Of a DNA stretch of 64,000 nt, positions 26,337 through 33,398 are shown piece by piece. The position numbers were made by a program, and so were the translations under genes. The first letter of the stretch is position 1, and every line of letters begins with the position of its first letter. Below the pieces are notes generated by a model. It did not search any database and was not told the origin of the DNA. It saw nothing but the letters and a program-made list of their open reading frames with translations. The stretch spans positions 1 to 64,000 of the forward strand of contig NZ_FNCZ01000002.1 of assembly GCF_900099995.1 (NCBI RefSeq). The letters run 5' to 3'. This DNA is from Winogradskyella thalassocola. GTDB lineage: Bacteria; Bacteroidota; Bacteroidia; Flavobacteriales; Flavobacteriaceae.

Positions 26337-27911
26337 TTATTTGATGAAAGTGACATTGCTAATGAGATTATTTTCAATCTCGTAAATAGCAACAGCGTAT
26401 TCTGTTGTATCGTTTTTGGTAGTTTTAATCTTATCAATAACCTTGTTCCCAATTATGATTCTGTTTACGATTTCGGCATATAAATTGGGTGTTGTTTCTA
26501 AAAGGGAGATATATTGTTCTCGTAATGCAGATCGACCATCAATTGAAAGTTCATTAGGAAAATTATAAATCTTAACATCTGTGGAGTAGGTTCTTCCAAA
26601 TGCCTTAATTTCCTTCTTATTATACATTTCTATTTGTTCATTTATTAATGCCTCTTGCTTCTTTTTTAATTTAGAGTTCGCAATAAATGTCATCGTAGTT
26701 ATTTCATTATCCTCAGTTTCATAAATGGTAACTTGTCTCTTTGTAGAATTATTAAGGGTTACTAATTCTTCATCTATTACTACATTTTTTAGGGTGATTC
26801 TACTTAAAACCTTAACACTCGATTTTTCGTTAGTCTCAAAAAATAATTTATAATGTTCTTTGAGCTTGTCTCGGCCATAGTACATGATGTCAGTTGGAAA
26901 TTCTTTGACTATAACATTGATATTAAAAGCATTTGAAAACTCTGTTAGATCTCTTTTATTGAAGGGTTCAATGTGTCTGTCAACAATTTGTGCGGCTTGT
27001 TTTTCAATTAATTGAAGCTTAGAATCCATCATGTTTGATGAATTTGAATTTTCTGCCATGTCTCCAGCAATCAATAATTTTGAACCTTTTGAATTAACTG
27101 CTAAGCGTGTAATATTTATGATACCATTATCCGTTAGATCTTTAACTTTTTTCCAATTATTATCCTTCTGAAGAGTTAGTTTATAAAGTATCCCTTCTTT
27201 ACCAGACAGGAGATTCTTTTCATTTAACCAACATATATCTTCTATATCTTTTATGGTATTCGCAATAACCTTTGTAGCTCCTGTTAATGGGTTAAGCGAT
27301 TTTATTTGCCATACCTTAGTATTCGCTTTTGAAATATAACTGACTAAGTTTGAGTTTGGAATTTTGTGAAAAGAACGTCCAACATTAGAGGCGTATTTTT
27401 TATTTGTGCCGTTTTTTAAATCGTGAACGTATAAATTTAAATCATCTCCTTCAATGACGGCAGAGACAATCGTATTTTCATCATACCAAGTGTAATAAGC
27501 GACAACCAAATCTTTTATCAGTTCAGTCGATTCTCCACTATTTAAATCGTAAGCATATAAACGTTGCTTTCCATCTTTATCTAAACGTACTGCAGAGACA
27601 CTATTTTTATTCGGAATTTTAAGTGGTGTGTATTCTCCTCCTTCTGTAGCGTTGATCCAAGTTTTAGAAAAATCGAATGTATTGTATTTTAAAATATCAG
27701 TTTGACCATTTTTGGTTGAAGCAAATAAAATGGTTTTATCATCTACAAATGAAGGCTGATTATCGTAACCTTGATTGTGTGAAACGTTTTTGCCATTGTT
27801 GACTTCAATTTTCGAACCGTTTGTATTTATATCAAATAGGAAGATTTCGGTGTTAGCCTGTGAGTAATTTAATAATGGTAGTAAGAATACGGTAATTAGT
27901 AAATAACGCAT
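26337..27911 (-). CDS. secreted PD40/beta-propeller protein with two NTF2-like domains
   Basis: A 524-residue protein with a signal peptide (cleavage near residue 18). Residues ~20-295 consist of WD40-like PD40 repeats (HNQGYDNQPSFVDDKTILFAST, YDENTIVSAVIEGDDLNLYV) as in TolB-type propellers. They are followed by two consecutive NTF2/SnoaL-like domains (about 310-410 and 415-520), each with an F-x-DIMYYGRD or LSIDGRSALREQY-like segment. The two domains are paralogous, which suggests internal duplication. No catalytic residues can be assigned and the function is unknown. Divergent from the blaI-type gene. Confidence 0.75.
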   Translation of the reverse strand: MRYLLITVFLLPLLNYSQANTEIFLFDINTNGSKIEVNNGKNVSHNQGYDNQPSFVDDKTILFASTKNGQTDILKYNTFDFSKTWINATEGGEYTPLKIPNKNSVSAVRLDKDGKQRLYAYDLNSGESTELIKDLVVAYYTWYDENTIVSAVIEGDDLNLYVHDLKNGTNKKYASNVGRSFHKIPNSNLVSYISKANTKVWQIKSLNPLTGATKVIANTIKDIEDICWLNEKNLLSGKEGILYKLTLQKDNNWKKVKDLTDNGIINITRLAVNSKGSKLLIAGDMAENSNSSNMMDSKLQLIEKQAAQIVDRHIEPFNKRDLTEFSNAFNINVIVKEFPTDIMYYGRDKLKEHYKLFFETNEKSSVKVLSRITLKNVVIDEELVTLNNSTKRQVTIYETEDNEITTMTFIANSKLKKKQEALINEQIEMYNKKEIKAFGRTYSTDVKIYNFPNELSIDGRSALREQYISLLETTPNLYAEIVNRIIIGNKVIDKIKTTKNDTTEYAVAIYEIENNLISNVTFIK

Positions 27912-27951
27912 AACATATAAGTTTTTTTAAAGATAGAAATTTTATGAGTCA

Positions 27952-27987
27952 TTTGCATATTAATTTTTTGTTACTACATTTGTAGTA
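27952..27987 (+). promoter_or_regulatory. promoter and BlaI-type operator of the blaI-blaR operon
   Basis: TACTACATTTGTAGTA (27972-27987) is a perfect 7-2-7 palindrome nearly identical to the bla/mec operator of staphylococci (core TACA/TGTA). The -7 element TACATTTG (27975-27982) lies wholly inside it. A TTTG -33 element sits at 27952-27955, 19 bases upstream. A bound BlaI dimer would cover the -7 element, so the operon is probably self-repressed. Confidence 0.85.
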
Positions 27988-28001
27988 TTAAAACTATAAT
28001 T

Positions 28002-28388
28002 GTGGATATAAAACAACTAAATAAATCTGAGCTTCAAATTATGAAGTATTTATGGATGCTTGAAAAAGGATTTATGAAAGACATCGTTGAGAAATTTCCA
28101 GAACCAAGACCAGCTTATACAACGATTTCAACCTTATTGAAACGTATGACAGATAAGGATTATATAGGATTTGAACGTTTGGGAAGAGACAAACAATATT
28201 TTCCAATTCTTAAAAAGAACGATTATTTCACTAAACAAGTGAACGGAATGATTCAGCATTTTTTTAACGATTCTAAAGCGCAATTTGCTTCGTTTTTTGC
28301 CAAAAACGCCGATTTATCGATGGAAGAGTTAGAAGAACTTCAAGCGTTGTTAAAGCAAAAAATGGATCAAAAGAAAGCCAATGATTAG
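28002..28388 (+). CDS. BlaI/MecI-family repressor
   Basis: A 128-residue repressor with an N-terminal winged helix (LNKSELQIMKYLWMLEKGFMKDIVEKF, then YTTISTLLKRMTDKDYI) and a C-terminal dimerisation helix region (DLSMEELEELQALLKQK). It starts with GTG 14 bases after the operator. BlaI proteins leave the DNA when the partner M56 peptidase is activated. The gene overlaps the following M56-amidase gene by eight bases, so translation is coupled. Confidence 0.93.
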   Translation: MDIKQLNKSELQIMKYLWMLEKGFMKDIVEKFPEPRPAYTTISTLLKRMTDKDYIGFERLGRDKQYFPILKKNDYFTKQVNGMIQHFFNDSKAQFASFFAKNADLSMEELEELQALLKQKMDQKKAND

Positions 28389-29820
28389 TTATTTTATTTA
28401 TACCATTATTAGTTTAGGCTGTTCTTATGCGGTTTATGTTTTGTTACTCAGAAGGCAAAAAACATTTCAGTTTAATCGCTTTTTCTTAATAGGTTCTCTG
28501 CTTTTGTGTCTAGTCGCACCATTTATGGAAGTTGAATTATTTAAGGCTGTGCCGAGTATTACTGAGATTCCTTTAGAGAAATTTACTGCTTCGGTAGTGG
28601 AAACCCAGTCTATAGAAGACGTAACTTTTGGTGAGGTTCAGCAAGTCAGTCAATCTCAAAACAGCCCTTTTTTCTATATCTACATGATTATATCATTGTT
28701 TTTAGTGTTCCGGTTTTTAAAGAATTTAGCTAAGATTTATAAATTGACAAGAAAAGAATATGAATACAATGGAAAACTTAAAGTGATAAAGAGTGCTGAC
28801 TCTGATATGGTATCTAGTTTTTTTAATAATATGTTTATTCCTAAACATCACAGGCTGACTAGAGCGGACTATGAAAGCATTATTGCTCATGAAACCGTCC
28901 ATAGTGAAGAATTGCATTCTGTAGATATAATCCTTTTAGAATTGCTCAGTTGCATCTTTTGGTTTAATCCATTTATCTGGTTGTACAAAAAAGCCACTTT
29001 GCAGAATCATGAATTTAGAGCAGATGAAAAGTCCGTCTTATCAGGGATTGATATTGAGAATTACTCAAATACTATAATAAACTTAGGACAAAAGGAATAC
29101 CGCGTTCCTCTAACTAGCGGATTTAATTTCATTCAAATCAAAAATCGAATTATTATGTTACATCAATCAAAATCATCAGTATTCAAACGAACTTTAAACA
29201 TTATATCAGTCATTTTGCTTTTTACCGGCATTTTTGCACTTAGCTCTTGTAAAAATTTAGATGATACATTATCTGGAGAGCCATTAGTTGTCGTAATAGA
29301 CGCAGGACATGGAGGGCAAGATTCTGGGAATTTAAGTGAACATGAAGTAGAAAAGCGTATTGTTCTAGAGGTAACCAATTTATTAGCAGCTTTAAGTGAT
29401 GAAAAAGTTGAAATAGTATTAACTCGAAACACGGATGAATTCTTAGAGCTAAGCGAACGAACAGAGTTTATAAACAATAAAAAACCAGATTTGTTTTTGA
29501 GTTTACACTGTAATGCACATACAGATGCGGCTATAAGCGGAACTGAAGCTTATTACAATCCAAAACATCAGTACGCTAAAACGAGTCTTGCTTATGCTAG
29601 TGTTTTAGTTGAGCATCAATTAGAGCATTTTGCGAGTAGAGGGGTTAAAGAAGCATCTGGCTTTTATCTTTTAAAGAATACTAGCGTTCCTGGAGTCTAT
29701 TTAGAATTAGGTTTTATGACTAATGAAAGCGATAGAATGGTGCTTACTAATAAAGACCAACAAGTGAAAATAGCAAAATCTATTTATGACGGTTTGTTAG
29801 ATATAAAAAATAGTAAATAA
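28381..29820 (+). CDS. BlaR1-type M56 peptidase fused to an N-acetylmuramoyl-L-alanine amidase
   Basis: A 479-residue protein. Residues 1-~275 are an M56 antirepressor peptidase with four membrane helices (about 3-20, 36-50, 97-112 and 272-288), the zinc motif HETVH (170-174), and the downstream HEFRADE. Instead of a penicillin-binding sensor, residues ~298-479 form an Amidase_3 domain with all zinc ligands (His310 in GHGG, Glu324, His376 in SLHCNAH) and catalytic Glu442 in LELGFM. A lipobox-like FALSSC (Cys290) lies at the junction. It probably senses or cleaves peptidoglycan and signals to the co-encoded repressor. Most M56 genes in this phylum lack such a domain. Confidence 0.88.
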   Translation: MISYFIYTIISLGCSYAVYVLLLRRQKTFQFNRFFLIGSLLLCLVAPFMEVELFKAVPSITEIPLEKFTASVVETQSIEDVTFGEVQQVSQSQNSPFFYIYMIISLFLVFRFLKNLAKIYKLTRKEYEYNGKLKVIKSADSDMVSSFFNNMFIPKHHRLTRADYESIIAHETVHSEELHSVDIILLELLSCIFWFNPFIWLYKKATLQNHEFRADEKSVLSGIDIENYSNTIINLGQKEYRVPLTSGFNFIQIKNRIIMLHQSKSSVFKRTLNIISVILLFTGIFALSSCKNLDDTLSGEPLVVVIDAGHGGQDSGNLSEHEVEKRIVLEVTNLLAALSDEKVEIVLTRNTDEFLELSERTEFINNKKPDLFLSLHCNAHTDAAISGTEAYYNPKHQYAKTSLAYASVLVEHQLEHFASRGVKEASGFYLLKNTSVPGVYLELGFMTNESDRMVLTNKDQQVKIAKSIYDGLLDIKNSK

Positions 29821-29824
29821 TAAA

Positions 29825-29872
29825 AAAAGCCAATTCAACCCCAATCATGTAAAGGGAAGAATCGGCTTTTAA
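29825..29872. terminator. bidirectional terminator between the M56-amidase and acyl-CoA dehydrogenase genes
   Basis: AAAAAGCCAATTC at 29824-29836 pairs, with one mismatch, with GAATCGGCTTTT at 29859-29870. Runs of A on one side and T on the other allow use on both strands. Confidence 0.55.
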
Positions 29873-29893
29873 CCATTCAACTTAACCTAAATT

Positions 29894-31702
29894 TTAAAAG
29901 CAGTACTTGTTTTCTGCTTTTACTTTTTCTGCAATCTCAATACGTAAATCTACGATGTCTGGATAGTTTGCATATTTTGTGAAACGCTTAAGTCCCATTA
30001 ATAACATACGTTGTTCGTCTCCTTCAGCAAAAGAAATAATACTTTCTTTCCCTTTTTCTTCAACGATATCTACAGCGTGATATAAATATAATTTCGCCAT
30101 TGCGATTTGTGCAGATTGTTCTGCTTCGCTAGTACGTTTTACGTTTTTCTCTGTTCTTAAAATTGCAGATTCTGCCATATAGATTTCAATTAAGATATCT
30201 GCAGCAGCAATTAACAATTGCTGGTGTTCTTCTAGTTGAGGTCCAAATTTTTGAACAGCTCCACCAGCAACCATTAAGAATGTTTTCTTAAGTTTTGCAA
30301 TCATTTGCTTTTCTTCTGAAAATAATTCAGAATAATCAGGAGTTTCAAAAGAAGGAATACCCATTAATTCTTCTTGTACTTTAGAAGCAGGTCCTAATAA
30401 ATCAACATGACCTTTCATCGCCTTTTTAACTAACATACCAACAGCTAACATTCTGTTGATTTCGTTAGTACCTTCATAAATACGAGCAATACGAGCATCT
30501 CTCCAAGCCGACTCCATTGGAGTTTCTTCAGAGAATCCCATACCACCAAAAATTTGGATACCTTCATCGGCAGCATTTTGTACATCTTCTGATACAGCAA
30601 CTTTTAAGATAGAACATTCAATAGCGTATTCTTCAACCCCTTTTAGTTCTGCTTCTTGATGCGAATTACCAGCCGCTTCGCGCATGGCGATTCTATCTTC
30701 AATATTTTTAGCAGCTCTATAGGTTGCAGATTCACCAGCATAAGCACTAGCAGCCATTTCAGCTAATTTTACTTTAATAGCTCCGAAGTCTGCAATAGGT
30801 GTTTTAAATTGTTTACGTTCTTTAGCATAATTTACAGCAGTCGTTAAAATACGACGCTGAGAATCTAAACAAGCCGCAGCCAATTTAATACGACCAACAT
30901 TAAGCGCATTCATAGCAATTTTAAAGCCTTCACCACGACCTGCTAACATATTTTCAACAGGCACTACAGTATCATTAAAAAATACTTGACGCGTAGAAGA
31001 GGCACGAATACCTAACTTGTGTTCTTCTTCACCTAGAACAATACCATTTGGGTTTTCACCATTATATTCTACGATGAAACCTGTAATATTTTTATCACCT
31101 TCGATACGTGCAAAAACAATCATCAAACTACAGAAACCTGCATTTGAGATCCACATTTTTTGTCCGTTAATTTTATAAGACTTACCGTCATCTGAAAGTG
31201 TAGCCGTTGTTTTACCAGAGTTGGCATCAGATCCTGCACCAGGTTCTGTTAAACAATACGCTCCAAACCATTCACCAGATGCTAATTTCGGTACGTATTT
31301 TTGTTTTTGTTCTTCGGTACCATATAATGTAATTGGCATAGTACCAATTCCTGTGTGTGCACCAAAGGCAGTACTAAAAGAACCTGTTCCACTTGAGATA
31401 TAATCACAAGTTAACACCGTAGATACAAAACCCATACCCATGCCTCCATAAGCTTCAGGAACAGCAACACTTAAAAAGCCCATGTCACCAGCTTTACGCA
31501 TTACCTCTTCGGTTAGTGCATAATCTTTAGCTTCAAAACGAGGCTTATGAGGTATGATTTCACGATCGTTAAATTCCATTACGGATTCCTTCATCATGGT
31601 TTGTTCTTCTGAAAAATCTTCAGGAGTAAACACATCTTCACAATTTGTTTCTTTTACTAAGAACTGACCTCCACGTAGGATGTCTTTTTCTGTATCTGCC
31701 AT
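29894..31702 (-). CDS. acyl-CoA dehydrogenase
   Basis: A 602-residue FAD enzyme for the first step of beta-oxidation. The N-terminal helical domain runs to about residue 150 (EQTMMKESVMEFNDREI). The middle domain has YCLTEPGAGSDANS and QKMWISNAGF, and the C-terminal domain has the FAD-contacting region with RKQFKTPIADFGAI. The catalytic-base region QIFGGMGFSEETPMESAWRDARI and YEGTNEINRM are followed by a ~170-residue extension typical of long ACADs. It lies on the same strand as the thiolase and FadB-like genes. An inserted S23-type gene separates it from the thiolase gene. Confidence 0.95.
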   Translation of the reverse strand: MADTEKDILRGGQFLVKETNCEDVFTPEDFSEEQTMMKESVMEFNDREIIPHKPRFEAKDYALTEEVMRKAGDMGFLSVAVPEAYGGMGMGFVSTVLTCDYISSGTGSFSTAFGAHTGIGTMPITLYGTEEQKQKYVPKLASGEWFGAYCLTEPGAGSDANSGKTTATLSDDGKSYKINGQKMWISNAGFCSLMIVFARIEGDKNITGFIVEYNGENPNGIVLGEEEHKLGIRASSTRQVFFNDTVVPVENMLAGRGEGFKIAMNALNVGRIKLAAACLDSQRRILTTAVNYAKERKQFKTPIADFGAIKVKLAEMAASAYAGESATYRAAKNIEDRIAMREAAGNSHQEAELKGVEEYAIECSILKVAVSEDVQNAADEGIQIFGGMGFSEETPMESAWRDARIARIYEGTNEINRMLAVGMLVKKAMKGHVDLLGPASKVQEELMGIPSFETPDYSELFSEEKQMIAKLKKTFLMVAGGAVQKFGPQLEEHQQLLIAAADILIEIYMAESAILRTEKNVKRTSEAEQSAQIAMAKLYLYHAVDIVEEKGKESIISFAEGDEQRMLLMGLKRFTKYANYPDIVDLRIEIAEKVKAENKYCF

Positions 31703-31737
31703 TTTTTTTGTTATTAGATTTTAAGATTTCTAGAACC

Positions 31738-31748
31738 AAGAATCAAGA
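31738..31748 (+). repeat. 11-bp inverted repeat flanking the S23-type gene, left copy
   Basis: AAGAATCAAGA is the exact reverse complement of TCTTGATTCTT at 32118-32128. It overlaps the stop codon of the S23-type gene. Possibly the boundary of an inserted unit. Confidence 0.45.
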
Positions 31749-32099
31749 CAGCTTAAGTCCGGATTTGAAACTTGAAATCATTTTTTGTATATGTTTTATT
31801 TTGTCTTTTAGTTCTTTAAATTTTTCCTCTGAAATATAGCTTTCATTAAAAGCGATATTCAGTTGTGTTTCCCACTCAAAAGCAGAGCCTAAACTGTACT
31901 CTAAATATTGAGCAAAATCTTCATTTGAATTTTTGCTTGTGCCTTCAGATATGTTTGAAGGGATTGAAACAGCACATTTATTCATTTGATTAATTATACC
32001 ATACGTTTCAAACTTTGGAAAACTTCGCGTGATTTTATAAGATTCTGAAACTAATGCCATGCTTTCATTCCAAATCTTCAAATTATTGAAATTATGCAT
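31743..32099 (-). CDS. four-helix-bundle protein of the S23 / 23S rRNA intervening-sequence family
   Basis: A 118-residue protein with the family pattern MHNFNNLKIWNESMALVSES, then FGLTSQ-like FETYGIINQMNKCAVSIPSN and ISEGTSKNSNEDFAQYLEYSLGSAFEWETQL. Relatives occur as single genes or inside 23S rRNA intervening sequences and seem to be mobile or gained repeatedly; a biochemical role is unproven. Here it sits inside a beta-oxidation cluster and is flanked by an 11-bp inverted repeat, which suggests a late insertion. Confidence 0.9.
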   Translation of the reverse strand: MHNFNNLKIWNESMALVSESYKITRSFPKFETYGIINQMNKCAVSIPSNISEGTSKNSNEDFAQYLEYSLGSAFEWETQLNIAFNESYISEEKFKELKDKIKHIQKMISSFKSGLKLS

Positions 32100-32117
32100 G
32101 GTTTCTAGTTTTTTAAA

Positions 32118-32128
32118 TCTTGATTCTT
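32118..32128 (+). repeat. 11-bp inverted repeat flanking the S23-type gene, right copy
   Basis: TCTTGATTCTT, inverted partner of 31738-31748. It lies just upstream of the S23-type gene and directly behind the thiolase stop codon. Confidence 0.45.
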
Positions 32129-33320
32129 AATTAAGGAATTCAAATATCCCACAAGCACCTTGGCCTGTTCCAACACACATGGTAACTGCACCATATTTCC
32201 CTTTCATGTCACGCTTCCGCATTTCATCAAAAAGTTGTACTGATAATTTTGCACCTGTACATCCTAATGGGTGACCCAATGCAATTGCACCACCATTTAC
32301 GTTAATAATATCTGGGTTAAGGCCAAGTTCTCTAATTACTGCTAAAGATTGAGAAGCAAAAGCTTCATTTAACTCAATTAAAGCTAAATCGTCTTGTTTC
32401 AATCCTGCTTGTTTTAATGCCTTTGGAATCGCTTTTACTGGTCCGATACCCATAATACGAGGTTCCACACCTGCTGCAGCATAGTTTACCATTCTTGCAA
32501 TTGGCTCTAAACCTAATTCCTTCACCATGTCTTCACTCATTACCATTACAAAAGCAGCACCATCACTCATTTGTGATGAGTTACCAGCTGTAACACTTCC
32601 ACCAGCAGCAAATACTGCTCTAAGTTTTGCTAAAGCTTCTTTACTTGTTCCTGCACGAGGGCCTTCATCTTTAGTAACTGTATAAGATTTTGTAGCTTTC
32701 TTTCCGTTCGCATCAATGTACGTTTGCTCAACTTCAATTGGTACTATTTGATCTTGAAAACGGTTTTCAGCTTGCGCTCTTAAGGCTTTCATATGAGAGT
32801 TGTAAGCAAACTCATCTTGGTCTTCACGAGATACGTTGAACTGTTTTGCAACAGCTTCAGCCGTATTTCCCATGCCCCAATAATAATCTTCATGACCTGC
32901 TTTTACAATGGCGTCGTAATTCAATTCTGGCTTAAAACCTGTCATTGGCACCGCACTCATGCTTTCTGCTCCACCAGCAATAATACAATCTGCCATTCCG
33001 GCTTGTATTTTTGCAGTTGCCATACCAATAGTTTCTACTCCAGAAGAGCAAAAACGGTTGACAGTTACTCCAGGAACATCCACAATCTCTAATCCCATTA
33101 AAGAGATTAAACGTGCCATATTTAATCCTTGAGAACCTTCTGGCATTGCGTTACCAACAATAACATCGTCAATACGCTTTGGGTCTAAACCTGGCAATTC
33201 CTTCATCATATACTTGATGGTTTCTGCTGCCAATTCATCTGTTCTTTTAAAACGGAACACGCCTTTTGGTGCTTTACCAACTGCGGTTCTATATGCTTTT
33301 ACTATATATGCTGTTTTCAT
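32127..33320 (-). CDS. fadA: acetyl-CoA C-acyltransferase (thiolase)
   Basis: A 397-residue thiolase for the last step of beta-oxidation. The nucleophile Cys is in VNRFCSSGVETI (about residue 90). His and Cys of the C-terminal half are in GGAIALGHPLGCTGAK and CVGTGQGACGIFE. NEAFA is also present. It lies downstream of the FadB-like gene. The two presumably make the multienzyme complex that degrades fatty acids. Confidence 0.95.
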   Translation of the reverse strand: MKTAYIVKAYRTAVGKAPKGVFRFKRTDELAAETIKYMMKELPGLDPKRIDDVIVGNAMPEGSQGLNMARLISLMGLEIVDVPGVTVNRFCSSGVETIGMATAKIQAGMADCIIAGGAESMSAVPMTGFKPELNYDAIVKAGHEDYYWGMGNTAEAVAKQFNVSREDQDEFAYNSHMKALRAQAENRFQDQIVPIEVEQTYIDANGKKATKSYTVTKDEGPRAGTSKEALAKLRAVFAAGGSVTAGNSSQMSDGAAFVMVMSEDMVKELGLEPIARMVNYAAAGVEPRIMGIGPVKAIPKALKQAGLKQDDLALIELNEAFASQSLAVIRELGLNPDIINVNGGAIALGHPLGCTGAKLSVQLFDEMRKRDMKGKYGAVTMCVGTGQGACGIFEFLN

Positions 33321-33398
33321 AATTTTAGATTTTTAGATAATTAGATTTTTTGATATTTTAGATTTCTAAGAGTCTAGAAATCTGAGAATCTAAGTTGT

